NCBI GenBank assembly: GCA_949358305.1
Contig: OX442314.1
Coordinates: 8,053,060-8,117,059, forward strand
Direction: 5' to 3'
Origin: Strigamia acuminata
Taxonomy: Eukaryota > Arthropoda > Chilopoda > Geophilomorpha > Linotaeniidae
Length of the DNA: 64,000 nucleotides
Position numbers and translations under genes: made by a program. Under the pieces are notes generated by a model. The model ran no database searches. It was not told the origin of the DNA and worked only from the letters and a program-made list of their open reading frames with translations. This document shows positions 1 to 11,400 of this stretch, piece after piece. The first letter of the stretch is position 1; each line of letters opens with the position of its first letter.

Positions 1-1
1 C

Positions 2-1078
2 GACATGCTAACCCACGGGCTGGTGGAGCTAACCACGGGGTCGGCTCGAGAATGGTATCAGGGACTGAAAAACCCAACCTGGGACGATTTTCTCGTCCGT
101 TTCGACCTCCGATACGGCGAGACTCCAGACGAGATCAGTAACAAGTTACGTGGTCTACGACAAGCCCCAGGAGAAACATTAGCCGACTACGACGCCCGAG
201 CGAAACTCCTGTTTGCAAGAGCGCCGTATGAAATAAACCCCGCTGGTTTTACGATGATCTTTTACGGGGGATTATCGGCCCACTCGCAAAGAATTCTGCT
301 AGACATGCGCGCACCCCGCACCGGCGATTACCAAGATGTCAGTAACTATCTTCTAACAAACACGTTAGAAATAGAACAGCGGTATTACGCCACTTTGCCC
401 CCGGAGGAAGCTGACGCACACGAGAAACGGTTGCAAACGAGCGCCGAGCGTCACAAGACCTCAGAGAAATTAATGAGGCCAAGTGAATATTTGAGCGGTA
501 TAATGAGTCTCACCGAAGCATCCTTCGGACGAATGCTGACGCCTAAGGCAGGCAGTATCCTTCCAGCCAACCCAATAGCTGCCCCAAAAAAGGCACCGGC
601 AGCAACGGCGATGCAGGTGACCTCGACGGACCCCACCCAGATGGAGAAAGTCGAAGAGACAACACCTCTCGCCACAGCTAAAGAAGAGGAGCCAGCATCG
701 AGCGACGAGGAAGCCCTAAACGAGCACCTCGAAAACTTATCGACGGGATGCGACGATCAAGGTCCCTATTTGCACCATGCACACCGGGCCTTGGCAATCA
801 CACAATTCAGAGCACACGTGCAGGCAACCAAAGCGAGAGGAGCATTGGGAGGAAAAAGACGATTCCCGACGCCCTTCGTCCCGAAAAAACCGGGATTCAC
901 TCCCACAGGGGATAAAAGTAACATCAAATGTTACAGCTGTGGAGAATACGGCCACTACTCAGATAAATGTGAGAAAACCGTCAAAGAAAAAGACATCATG
1001 CAAACCATGATAAAAATGATGATGGAGTTAAAAACTGATCTAGCAAAAAACTTCCGAGCGCAGGCGTCGCCGAAATAA
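2..1078 (+). CDS. gag: Gypsy-1 Gag (partial at the 5' end)
   Basis: Structural protein of the Gypsy-1 particle. The frame is open to the left edge, so the true start is probably upstream and the ATG at position 5 is only the first one visible. The N-terminal half has the retrotransposon Gag signature (a WYQGL then WDDFLVRFDLRY-type segment). A glutamate-rich linker follows, then a CCHC zinc knuckle (CYSCGEYGHYSDKC, about residues 310-323) for binding genomic RNA. The C-terminus is lysine- and methionine-rich. A -1 frameshift heptamer lies 24 bases before the stop codon. Pol is in the -1 frame. Confidence 0.9.
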   Translation, partial: DMLTHGLVELTTGSAREWYQGLKNPTWDDFLVRFDLRYGETPDEISNKLRGLRQAPGETLADYDARAKLLFARAPYEINPAGFTMIFYGGLSAHSQRILLDMRAPRTGDYQDVSNYLLTNTLEIEQRYYATLPPEEADAHEKRLQTSAERHKTSEKLMRPSEYLSGIMSLTEASFGRMLTPKAGSILPANPIAAPKKAPAATAMQVTSTDPTQMEKVEETTPLATAKEEEPASSDEEALNEHLENLSTGCDDQGPYLHHAHRALAITQFRAHVQATKARGALGGKRRFPTPFVPKKPGFTPTGDKSNIKCYSCGEYGHYSDKCEKTVKEKDIMQTMIKMMMELKTDLAKNFRAQASPK

Positions 1079-1096
1079 ATTCAGCTTCGTCTGCGC
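1045..1096 (+). promoter_or_regulatory. Programmed -1 ribosomal frameshift signal (gag to pol)
   Basis: The heptamer A AAA AAC (1045-1051) is in the correct phase of the gag frame (gcA AAA AAC), the X XXY YYZ form used for -1 slippage. After a six-base spacer, GCGCAGGCG (1058-1066) can pair with CGTCTGCGC (1088-1096), forming a nine-pair stem with one G-U. The gag stop (1076-1078) lies in the loop. The -1 frame is open from the heptamer straight into pol. The site, spacer and stem are read directly from the sequence. Function is inferred from known retroviral and retrotransposon frameshift sites. Confidence 0.85.
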
Positions 1097-4000
1097 CAGC
1101 CGCGGAAATTAAAAAGAAGAAATATCACACTGGACCCGCAGGTCATGCCTTGGCAGAGGCACAGATCAAAGACCGCATACAGACCGTTCCGAAGAAGGAG
1201 GAAAAAGTGACGTTAACGAGTATGCAAGTGAGAACGAAACCGGAGGTCGACATGGATTGGACGGACCTTCCGTTCAATCTGGAGGTTGAGCCCCAGACAT
1301 TACGCGTATTTCACTGCAATGTCACGAAAACACATTGCGAAACTCTGTGTATGCTGCCAGTGGAGATAGAAAACCAAAAATTGTTCGGTCTACTGGATTC
1401 AGGAGCGGACCGTTCATTCATATCCGAGGATATAGTAAAAGACTTGGATATTGGAAAAAAGGTGGCACAAGTGAACGCGAACGTAGAATTGCTCACCGCC
1501 AACGGCTACGTCAAGCCGAAGGGCGTAGTTCGCATCATGATCGACTGGAAGGGGGGGAACCTGTCCCACCCCTTCATAGTCTTGCCATCCCACGACAAAG
1601 TATTCCTCCTAGGGATGGATATCATGGCGAAACTGAAAATTCAGCCAAACCCGATAACCCGTTCATGGAACTGGATAAGTCCCGAGGGAGAACGGCCAGT
1701 CCCCGTGGTCCCCCAAAAATTACTGGACGAAGCCAGGGACAAAGAGGAATACGGAAGAGGATTGCGAAAATTCGTCCAAGATTACGATTTCGCAGCCTTC
1801 ACTCTGGAATTACAAAGGAGTAACGTCGTGGACACCCTGGTCGAGGAGGCAGCACTGCGTGTCAACGAGGCATCGCTACTAAGGCGAGTGCTTCGAAAAC
1901 ATGAAAGAATTCTGACCAAGACACCTGGTCGAACGACGGAGGCAACCCACGAGATAGTCTTAACCACAGACAAGCCGATTCGAGTGCCTTACAAGGGGAT
2001 GAACCCCCAGAAAAGAGACATTGTGACGCAAATGTGCCAAGACATGCTCGACAAGGGCATAGTAACGCAAGCCCTGGGCGAATACGCCATGCGGATCGTC
2101 CTGGTAATGCGTCCAGGTTCGGAACCTCGACTATGCATCGATTATCGCCCCCTGAACGCGATAACGGTTATAGACCCGATTCAGATGCCGTCTATAGACT
2201 CGATCCTCCGGGAACTGAGCCCATTTAAGTGGGTAACCACCATGGACCTATCAAAGGGGTATTGGCAGGTGGAACTCAAACCCGAAGACAAACTGAAAAC
2301 AGCTTTCTACTCCCCGATAGGAAGACTAATGTTCAACGTGATGCCGTTCGGGCTTGTAAATGCCCCGAGCACGTTCCAGAAATTGATCGAAAGCGTGTTG
2401 GGAGATATGCTTCACGACTTCGTGTGGGCGTACCTCGACGACATCATAATAACGTCGGACACATTCGAAGAGCATATAGACCACATCGACAGAGTGGTCT
2501 CTCGCCTGGCCAAGGCGGGACTCCACATCCATCCAGGGAAGAGCAAGTTTTGCAGAAAAGAGCTTGCCTTCCTGGGATACCGAATAGGAGTCGAGGGAAT
2601 CGCGATTGACCCCGAAAAGGTTAAAGCAATAAACGGATTCCCCGCCCCCGAAGATATAAAAGGTGTCCAGAGATTTATGGGCATGGTCAATTTCTTCGGC
2701 CGACTGCTCTCTGGTCTGGCTGAGGTGGCCGCGCCTATAACGGATCTCTTACGAACGGATAAAGAGTTTGAGTGGACGGTCCAGTGCGAGGCCGCATTTA
2801 GCACGATCAAGCAAATGCTGGCTGACGTCGAAAAGATGCCATTGCCGGACCTAAACCGACCGTTCGTGTTGCACACCGACGCGAGTAAAATCGGACTGGG
2901 TGCAGCCCTTCTGCAGACCCACGTGTACAACGGAATCTCGCAGGAAGTACCCTGTATGTTTATAAGCAGAAAAATACAGGGCGCGGAGAAAAATTACACG
3001 GCAACGGAACTAGAATGCCTAGCCGTAATTTGGGCAGTGCGGAAGTTTCGCGACTATCTGGAGTACACGAACTTCGAGGTTCAGACAGATCACCAGGCAC
3101 TAAGCTGGTTGATGAAACTCAAAGAACCCTCCGGCCGACTCGCACGATGGCAACTGGAATTAATGGCGTGCGATATAACAATTACGTACCGCCCCGGGAA
3201 GTACAATCATGTGGCCGACGCCCTCTCAAGAGCCCCAGCCTCTGACCCCCAAGGTCCAGACGACGACGGCGAGGATGACACCCACCTCTTGTACTGCCCG
3301 ACTCCACGGAGAATATGGCGTTTGCGAAAGGCGAACGAGCTACCAGTGATGGAGCCCGAAGATAGAACGTTTTGTGGTTTTTGGACTCGAACATACCAGC
3401 CAGCTGGGACGAACGATTCAACATCCGAAATTCAATCTCCGCCCCCCGGAGAAACCCACAAAACCCCACTACGCGCCTTCACAGCAAAAATTGAAGAAAA
3501 AACGCAATATGCTCCACCCACGAGACGTGAGTTCATCGAACACCAGGCAGCCGACGCAAAATGTCAAATTATAACACAATACTTGCTAAACGGCGAATTT
3601 CCGGAAGGGATGACAAACCCCCACCGCCGAAAACAGTTCGTCAAGGAAGCAACAAGCTACCTCATAGATGATGAACTCCTGGTAAAATACCACCCGACGT
3701 TTCAAGATGACCTCAGCGGAGCGGGAAACTCGGTTAAAGTGGTCGTGCCGACATCGCTGCACACCCGACTGTTGTGGCTGATGCACGGACACCCGCTCGC
3801 CAGCCATTCTGGCGTGGCGAGGACCCTTTATCGAGTAAAACAACTTTTCTTCTGGCCGGGCGCGCGGCAAAAGATAACGAAATTTATCCGACACTGCCCC
3901 CGGTGCCAAGCGTGCAGACCGCGAGATAAAGTGGCCAGAAACGCCATGTCTCTCGGACCCTACGCACCATTTGACTGCCTAAGCATAGACTTGATGGGCC

Positions 4001-5181
4001 CCAAGCCCACAACGGGAAACAAGAACATGTATATTCTCGTAATTATGGATGTGGCCACCCGATGGCCGGAGCTGTACGCCCTCGCGAAGCCCTCGGCTGA
4101 AAACATAGCCGAGTGCCTTTACGACGTGGCAATGCGATTTGGGTTTCCCAGAAAACTCATTTCGGATAACGGCCCCCAATTCCGATCAAGAATATATAAG
4201 GACTTCTGTAGAAAATTTAAAATGGATACATCAAACACCTCCACGTATAATCCTCAGACAAACCCAGTCGAGAGATTAAATAAAGATATAAAATATGCGC
4301 TGACAGTATTCACCGATATTCACAATCGATGGGACGAATACCTGCGAGAAATCGCTTTCAGCATTCGCTCAACCGTGTCAAGAACACGCGAATTCTCACC
4401 GGCGTACCTCAACTTCGCCCGCGAATTAAGGATGCCATGGGACCCACGCGTTGCCGAAGCTGTTAACGTATTAGACCCATCGAGCCCACATGAGTACGTG
4501 TGCCGGTTGGAACAGACTATATCCGACACATACCAGCATATGATGGCGCATATTTTCAACATGAGAGAGAGAATCGCAGATAAAGAAGGCGATCTCGCTT
4601 TCGCGAACTTTAAAGTGAATGATCTAGTGTGGAAGGAGGCACACACGTTGTCCAATGCAGCGAGGGGCATCGCCGCCGGTTTAGCCGACAAGAGGGACGG
4701 TCCCTATGTAATTGTGGCCGAACACGGCGGCAACGCATACCAACTGCGCCGCTTAGAAGACAACAAAAATTTTCAGTCGATACATGGCCGAGATTTAAGG
4801 CCATATCTGCCAGAGTTTCCCCAAGAAATCTGGCTGGAAGGTCAGACACACAGCGGCCAAGGGGGCACCGTGGTCGACACGTTCCAAAAAACGAATGAAG
4901 CTGAAAATATAACGGAGGACGAGGACGAGTTCTTCGACGCCGAATCCCCAGCCGACGAGGCTCCAACTCAGCCGGAGCAAGCAATTTCGGAGAGGGAGGA
5001 AGCAGAAGAATGTACTTCTGAAATGGAAAATAAAAAAATAAATAATGAGAAAAATGCCAACACATCGGAGATGAACGAGCAAGTAGAGTCACGATCTACG
5101 AGCACGTCGAAAATCAACCTTCGACCACGACGAAGCGATAATCCGTTCATTCGGGACGGCAAAGTCGTGGGGAAGAACTAA
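1051..5181 (+). CDS. pol: Gypsy-1 Pol: protease, reverse transcriptase, RNase H, integrase
   Basis: Polyprotein that copies the element RNA into DNA and integrates it. It is probably made only as a Gag-Pol frameshift product: the frame is open from 1051 and has no good ATG near its start. In order: aspartic protease (LLDSGADRS, near base 1396); reverse transcriptase with LCIDYRPLN and the catalytic YLDD (near 2431); RNase H (HTDASK near 2875, then a TDHQAL segment); integrase with the H-H-C-C zinc finger (3784-3920) and catalytic D (LSIDLMGP, about 3986), D (SDNGPQF, about 4160) and E (NPVERLN, about 4267). The C-terminal tail is acidic, ending in a short arginine-rich patch. No stop codon or frameshift is visible, so pol looks intact. 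Confidence 0.93.
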   Translation, partial: LPSAGVAEINSASSAPAAEIKKKKYHTGPAGHALAEAQIKDRIQTVPKKEEKVTLTSMQVRTKPEVDMDWTDLPFNLEVEPQTLRVFHCNVTKTHCETLCMLPVEIENQKLFGLLDSGADRSFISEDIVKDLDIGKKVAQVNANVELLTANGYVKPKGVVRIMIDWKGGNLSHPFIVLPSHDKVFLLGMDIMAKLKIQPNPITRSWNWISPEGERPVPVVPQKLLDEARDKEEYGRGLRKFVQDYDFAAFTLELQRSNVVDTLVEEAALRVNEASLLRRVLRKHERILTKTPGRTTEATHEIVLTTDKPIRVPYKGMNPQKRDIVTQMCQDMLDKGIVTQALGEYAMRIVLVMRPGSEPRLCIDYRPLNAITVIDPIQMPSIDSILRELSPFKWVTTMDLSKGYWQVELKPEDKLKTAFYSPIGRLMFNVMPFGLVNAPSTFQKLIESVLGDMLHDFVWAYLDDIIITSDTFEEHIDHIDRVVSRLAKAGLHIHPGKSKFCRKELAFLGYRIGVEGIAIDPEKVKAINGFPAPEDIKGVQRFMGMVNFFGRLLSGLAEVAAPITDLLRTDKEFEWTVQCEAAFSTIKQMLADVEKMPLPDLNRPFVLHTDASKIGLGAALLQTHVYNGISQEVPCMFISRKIQGAEKNYTATELECLAVIWAVRKFRDYLEYTNFEVQTDHQALSWLMKLKEPSGRLARWQLELMACDITITYRPGKYNHVADALSRAPASDPQGPDDDGEDDTHLLYCPTPRRIWRLRKANELPVMEPEDRTFCGFWTRTYQPAGTNDSTSEIQSPPPGETHKTPLRAFTAKIEEKTQYAPPTRREFIEHQAADAKCQIITQYLLNGEFPEGMTNPHRRKQFVKEATSYLIDDELLVKYHPTFQDDLSGAGNSVKVVVPTSLHTRLLWLMHGHPLASHSGVARTLYRVKQLFFWPGARQKITKFIRHCPRCQACRPRDKVARNAMSLGPYAPFDCLSIDLMGPKPTTGNKNMYILVIMDVATRWPELYALAKPSAENIAECLYDVAMRFGFPRKLISDNGPQFRSRIYKDFCRKFKMDTSNTSTYNPQTNPVERLNKDIKYALTVFTDIHNRWDEYLREIAFSIRSTVSRTREFSPAYLNFARELRMPWDPRVAEAVNVLDPSSPHEYVCRLEQTISDTYQHMMAHIFNMRERIADKEGDLAFANFKVNDLVWKEAHTLSNAARGIAAGLADKRDGPYVIVAEHGGNAYQLRRLEDNKNFQSIHGRDLRPYLPEFPQEIWLEGQTHSGQGGTVVDTFQKTNEAENITEDEDEFFDAESPADEAPTQPEQAISEREEAEECTSEMENKKINNEKNANTSEMNEQVESRSTSTSKINLRPRRSDNPFIRDGKVVGKN

Positions 5182-5565
5182 AAATAAAAGAAAATGTGAT
5201 AACATGGAGCGGAGGCCTCGTAAAATAGAAAGATTTACTTGCGAGAGCTGCTGCACATGTTGAGACGCGAAAATTTGGCTAAGTCCAAACTTCGCAACGA
5301 ATTGTCGCAGTCACCACTAACAGACGAGAAGTTATGACGTATCGGGCGACCACGTGACAACGAAACCACGCGGTCGACCCCGTAGCGTCATTGCCAGCAC
5401 GGCGGATCTCGCAAAATACGAGACGCGTTCGAGACCCACAATTCTCAGCGTCGATAGGCCCAGTTTCCGACTGTTTTTAACACGACGAGACGTGTTTTTT
5501 TTTTGCTTCTCCCCAAAGAGAAAGACAAAGACCTCTCAAACAAAACTTCATTTTTCTAAATTGAA
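5182..5565 (+). other. Gypsy-1 spacer between pol and ORF3
   Basis: About 380 bases with no convincing coding frame. It holds a purine-rich run just after pol, an E-box-like CACGTG (about 5351) and a T-rich run (5490-5505). It is presumably the 5' leader of an ORF3 message. I see no clear TATA box, and no copy of the 3' LTR sequence, so this is not an element boundary. Confidence 0.5.
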
Positions 5566-5682
5566 ATGGCCGATCGACGCAACCCACGATTAGAGCCGAG
5601 CGCATCGTCGAGAGACGAGAGCGACGGCCTAATCGTAAATGCAGAAGAAGATGAGAATTGGGACGAACAACCGCCGTTGCAG

Positions 5683-6240
5683 GTAAATTAGTGTGATTTC
5701 CCCAGAGAAATCACATAATTCTTTGAATCTGTTGCATCCAACCCAGATTGGAGCGTGACTTGTGACTGATATATTTCTTTCTGTTTTATTGTTGATTTAA
5801 GGCTGGCTAAAAACCCGAGAGTGGACCCAGATTCACCTCGGAGTCAAGGCCGCCAAAAAACTAGAACAAAGGAAGTGTTCGCGGAATGGCGTCGTGGCAA
5901 ACCAAAACCAAAACTAAAGGTTTTCTTTCTTTTAAATTTAAACATCGTAATAAATTAAAATACGATTAGAGTTAAAATAAAAAAGTTTAACGTAAAATTA
6001 AAATTTAACGATCGGTTTTGCCTGCGACCCCTTCCTAAAAGCGGATCACCTGAGTTCAAAAGTAGTGTTGGATCAGCGCTACGACGGCGGAGATCATCGC
6101 AGAACTGCGAAACAAGAAAATAAGACCGACGGCCGCAACAAAAGAAAGGAGTTGCTGCCACCGTCGATCTTGAGCATATTTCTGATCCCCATCGTTAACT
6201 GGGATTTATTATATTAATCTTGTGATCTAAAATTATTCAG
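5683..6240 (+). other. Probable intron in Gypsy-1 ORF3
   Basis: A 558-base AT-rich segment bounded by CAG|GTAAAT and TTATTCAG|GT. Both neighbouring exon ends are phase 0, so splicing removes the stop codon right after the donor and keeps the frame open. It contains an A/T-rich stretch (5920-6010) and no ORF. Splicing is inferred from consensus and phase only. Confidence 0.7.
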
Positions 6241-6879
6241 GTCGACCCGCTAGAATCGTGGGACGCCCTGCCTCCGACGGCGTCAACCGCCAACAACATC
6301 TTTCGCGGAGCCCTGCCGATTTACCTGCGGCAGGCCTATCCTGCGGAGACCAGCGCCTGGAAGATTCGATTGATGTATTCCAGGACCCTCGAAGAAAAAT
6401 TCGAGCGATCGAAAACGCTGGTCGAGTGCATGACGAAGGAGATGAGGGAGCGAGTGGGGCCGCGGATCCCACACGATTCGGATCCGCCGAGCCCCGTTTA
6501 CTCCGGGTATCTGGAAGAGGCTTACCCAGGCACGGTGGCCGAGTTGCACACCTCCCACAGGTGGCGCGAGGCCCCGACCTTGGCAGCCCGCCAGAGAATA
6601 GTGGACGACGAGATCGAACGCTTAAAGCGCACCGAGACTCACGGAGTAACGCGAGTTCTCGAGAGAAACGGTTTCTCCCCCGAAGAAATCCGTAGATGGC
6701 TTCGCGACATCGAAGAAGATCATCTGACACCCAGATGGATACCGCCGGCGAATTTTACGGCCACGCAGTCTGAGATGTGGCAGTTATACCACGCTGGTAT
6801 CCTGGGAAGTCGCCGCCATCACAGAAGATCGAAGCGTCCGGCGGAATCCGCTCCACGCGGACCCGCACGAAGAAGACAG

Positions 6880-7453
6880 TGTTGATGTAGTTAACGTCAT
6901 TTACTCCAGAATGCGTTCATATATCATTGTTTGATCATATTATCCAATGTTTCATTGTTTTATAACAATATTCAAATGTATTTCGTTTCTTAATCGCGTT
7001 ATATCGTGATTCCATTGTGTTTTCTGTATTTCCGTGCTTAAAGCACGATGCTGTATTTATTAGCATTAGGTACAATGCTGTTTGTATCTTTTCTGACATT
7101 GTTAATGTTTAATTCCGCCACCAGTTGGCGTTTACTTATGTATTTTCACTCAACATGGCCGCTTACTTGGTTTGCAAGCTCCCACTGTGTTTCCCATCAA
7201 GTAATGGCTCTTTTTGTAAGTTTTATTTTGTTAATTAAATTGTTTATGGTTTTTAATTACTGTGCACGTTTGATATAAGTGCACAGCTTCGTTTGGTATC
7301 ATTTTTACGGCCACGCACGTCGTGTAGACGTTGCTCCATTGCCGTTAAGTGCGTACGCACGTACGGCGTCACTACCGATCCCGAAACTTTCTTTCCGACC
7401 GTTTTTCGTCGTTTTGCACGATAATTCGTGCCTGTTTTTCGTCCTCTGCTACA
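6880..7453 (+). repeat. Copia-1 5' LTR
   Basis: Begins TGTTGATG and ends CTGCTACA. It contains a TATA-like GATATAAG near 7271. The 76-codon open frame inside (7048-7278) occurs unchanged in the other LTR and looks like chance, not a gene. The last 11 bases, CCTCTGCTACA, resemble the 3' end of the primer tRNA. Confidence 0.95.
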
Positions 7454-7455
7454 GT

Positions 7456-7473
7456 TGGTAGCAGAGGATGGTT
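7456..7473 (+). promoter_or_regulatory. Copia-1 primer-binding site, initiator tRNA-Met
   Basis: TGGTAGCAGAGGATGGTT starts two bases after the LTR. It is the exact complement of the CCA-tailed 3' end of animal initiator tRNA-Met as I know it, over 18 bases. It primes minus-strand synthesis. Confidence 0.9.
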
Positions 7474-8426
7474 GGCTTTCCAACTGTGCACGCCAAACTG
7501 CGCTAATTTATCGCCAAATTTCGCGAATTTCGCGTTTTTTCGGCGAAAATTCCTATTTTTCAGGTCTCGGCGATTTACGACGACGATTTTCAAGCTGCCA
7601 ACGACGTTTTCCCACGAGGATCGACGTTTTTGCGTACGAAGTGCATTTATTTGTGTTATTAATCGGAAAATCGTTGCGGGTTTCGCAGATTTTCCGGGTT
7701 TCTTTCATTTATTTGCAGATTTCGGCGATTTGAAGTGTTTGACGACGTTTTTGAACGTGCAGCAACGTTTTCACACACCAAGTGTGATTATTTTCGCCGT
7801 TAACCGGGAAATTTACGCGGGTTTCGCGAATTTTCCGAATTTATTTTGTCTTTTTCAGATTTTCAACGATTCGACAACGTCCGAGCGACGTTCTCAACCA
7901 GAAACGGGTCCAGCCCGCTGTATTGCACCCCGGTGTGCGTACAGTACCGACGATTTAGCAATTCGACGATTTTTGATCAATTTCCGCGTTTTCTACGCGT
8001 GGTTGCGTGTTGCGACGAGCACCGCAACAGATTCATCAATTTCGCCTTCCTATTGCTTTTCAGATTTCGTTATTATATTGTTATTTTTAAGTCCCCATTT
8101 TTGGAGTGGGTCCCTTAGTATCGATTTCACCCTTAGTCCAGTCGGGCTCGTGAAATTTGTATTCTGTGTTGAGGCTATCCCTGCGCCACCTAACGTTTCC
8201 GTGGCCCTAGGCGGTTTGCAAAGGGCGTTAGGGGGATACTCAGCACAGGTTATCAAGGCAATTGTAGCATTGCCTCCCCGTCGTGGTTTCCGCTTTGACA
8301 GTGCTTCGAGTGATTTGTGCGACGATACGTGTGTGCTTCTCCACAGTGCTTCGTTCTTCGAAAACAGACCGCCCGTACCACTTCTAAAGCCACGATATTT
8401 TTCACGTTTGTGTTTGGACACCGATC
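7474..8426 (+). other. Copia-1 leader with imperfect repeats
   Basis: Non-coding leader between primer site and gag. It holds several imperfect copies of a GCGGGTTTCGCGAATTTTCC-like segment near 7510, 7675 and 7815, interspersed with CGACGAC-type runs. A fortuitous open frame crosses it in a frame different from gag. The repeats may be packaging or dimerisation signals (speculative). The Copia-2 leader has related repeats. Confidence 0.55.
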
Positions 8427-11400
8427 ATGCAGAAGTCTTCCGAACTCTCGATGACGCGGGTGCCCATACTTGCCGTAGGGAACTACGAGATGTGGGCACG
8501 TAGCATGAAGATGCTACTCAAATCCGAATCTTTGTGGCATCACGTCACAGAAGAAGACGAGGAGGAAATTAAGAAAACTGCCGATCCGAAGGAATTAAAG
8601 AAACATAAACGCCGCAAAGATAAGGCGCTAGGATTGATTTACGGTTTTGTCTCCGAACCCAAGAAATCAGCGCTGGACAACTGCAATACGCCTAAAGAGG
8701 CGTGGGATACGCTGGCCAAAATCTACGCGCCCAGCTCCCGTGCCAGAAAAGCAGCTTTACGGCGTGAATTCCTCGGACTGCGATTGGAAAAGGGGGAAGA
8801 GATGGCTGATTTTCTGGGACGTGTGGATTACCACGTCCAGAAATTGAAAGACATTGGCGAGAAGACGTCAGAGGACCATCACGCGTACCAGTACCTTGAT
8901 TTACTTCCCCCCGAGTACTCGCAGGTTTCCTTCTCGATCTACCATTGGGAAGACGACAAGTTCAAACCCCAAACTGTGTCCGAACAACTCCTTTCGGAGT
9001 ATATGAGACAAGGAGGGTATACGTCTCGTGATCACACCTCGACATCTTCACAGGCTTACGCGACGGATCAAACTCGCTCTCGCTCCCGGAATCGACCGCT
9101 TTCCTCGATTAAATGTTTCAACTGCGACCAAATGGGACATTACGCGAATAAGTGCCCCGAACCTCGAAGAAGTAGGAATCCCAATCCTTCTGCGTCACTC
9201 CAACGCCCTTCGAGGAGTAAAAGTCGCAATCGGGGAAAGAACAAGTCCAACAAATCCAATGATGGTCGTCCGAGGGGCAGTTCCCAAGCTAGGCGTGATG
9301 CTAACTTCTTTGTAAACGCACCGCCACAAATCACCGAGATGCCTGCTGCTCATTTTATGCAGAGCCATGAATGGATCGTCGATTGTGGCGCGACAGATCA
9401 CATCTCCCACGTCGCGTCATGGTTTACGGACTTCGTGAAAGTTGTACCATTTGATGTTGAACTCGGCCAAGGCACCTCGCAAGTGACTGGGAAAGGAACG
9501 GTTCAAATCCAAACGAACATTGACGGATGCCTTTGTGTAGTGAATCTCCGAGATGTATTCTACGCGCCGAATTTCGAAGCCAATCTAATTTCGGTGTCGA
9601 AAATTGATAAAAAGGAGTTTCATATCCATTTTTACAAAGGGAATGTGAACATTTTCAAGTCCGACATTCAACATTCTGTGCTTCGTGCCAAAGAGAAGAA
9701 CGGACTTTACTATGTGGACGGTTTGTTTCCACCCGTAGCTTCGACGACAAGTGCGATTTCGACTTCCGAACCCCCACCTCCAACAAAGACATTGGTGACC
9801 GTTGAGGAGGACTTTGTGAAAGTTCCTAAACGGAAAAAGAAATCGAACGAACGCGAATTATCGGATTTTTGGTTGGATTTTCCCCCATTGACTCAGGAAA
9901 CCCAAACACTTCCTGTTCCGAAATCTCTTCCCGTTCCAACACCTGTCCCGAACCTACCCACACAAGCCAATCCTACCTCTCCTCCATTACCGACCTTTGC
10001 CGAAGTATTGCAAACAATTCCGTCCTTAAGAACACCTCCTCCTAAAGTCAATGAGAAGAAGGTGGCAGCTTCTACTGCCAAAAAGGACGCTACCGGCATA
10101 TGGCACAGTCGACTTGGCCACTTGCACACGAATGCCATGAAGCTCTTAGCAGCAAATGAACAGGTTTATGGCATCGAACCTAGTGAGGTCACTAAGGAGT
10201 TAACCTGCAATCACTGCAGGGTGGCCAAATCGACCAGGGCATCACACAAGCCCGACGAACACCCGATGACGTCAAAAGCGTTGGACCTTCTCCACATGGA
10301 TCTCTGGGGACCACATCCAGTTAACTCTTTTGGCGGTGCTCGTTACATTTTTACCATAATCGACGACGCAACGCGTTACACGTGGATGTTCCCGCTGGCT
10401 CAAAAATCTCAGACTTTCGAATGCTTTAAGGATTTTGTTTCTCGCATCGAACGCGTCGCAGACACGCGGGTTAAAGCCATTCGAACTGATCAAGGCGGGG
10501 AGTTTATGTCGAACGAGTTTACGGATTATCTACGTAAAAGTGGAATTCAGGGACAACGCACGAATCCGGCGAGCCCCCAGATGAACGGCACGGCCGAACG
10601 CATTAACAGGACGATGGCCGACTTCATGCGGGCGACGTTAGATGAGACGAAACTTCCCGAAGAACTATGGGCAGAAATTGCCGTTTCATTTTCCTACATC
10701 AAGAACCGCTGCCCACATTCCCGTATTAAGAATGAAGTGCCGTATATTTTATGGCGGCAACGTGCTCTTTCTGTTCGTCATCTGCGTCGGCTCGGATCTA
10801 AGTGTTGGGTCCATTACACTGCTCCGGGACGCAACAAATTGGCGCCACGCGCCTGGGAAGGATTTTTAGTCGGCTACGCGGTGGGAACTCGAGGATATCG
10901 TGTTTGGAACCCAGTCGACAACAAAGTCGTGGAGTCGATCCACGTGAAAATCGATGAACGACAGTCTTATCGTCGCTCTCAGCGCCCTTCCCAACCGACA
11001 TTCGAAGAGTCTTTTCAACCCGGACCTCGTGCATCTACTACGCCACCGACTCAAGTCAAGTTTAATGACACAATCCAGTATGTGCCATGGTCGGCAGGTT
11101 CCGATTCGGATGACCCGGACTCGACAGATTATGACTCCGACGATTCGGCACCCCCACGCTCACCTCCGCCAGGCATTCAATCACCTCCACCTGGTCGCCA
11201 ATCTCCGGTATTGGGTGCGCAAGCGATGCCACCAATCGATGTAATGGCCGATTTAATATTACCGACATTGCGTCCAGATATTTCGACTGGCACTACACCG
11301 ACTGGCACTCCGACCAATACGCCACCAGGATCTCCACCAAGATTCGTGACCGCCAGAAGGGGCTCCGCACCGACTCGAATCGCGGAGGAGCCCATTCTTG

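Noticed and set aside
7048-7278. 76-codon hydrophobic ORF in the Copia-1 LTRs
   Set aside because: Present in both LTRs only because they are copies; lies in U3 upstream of the TATA-like box.
7349-8503. 384-codon open frame in the Copia-1 leader
   Set aside because: It starts in the LTR, is in a different frame from gag, is built from leader repeats and has no motif; non-coding leader is more likely.
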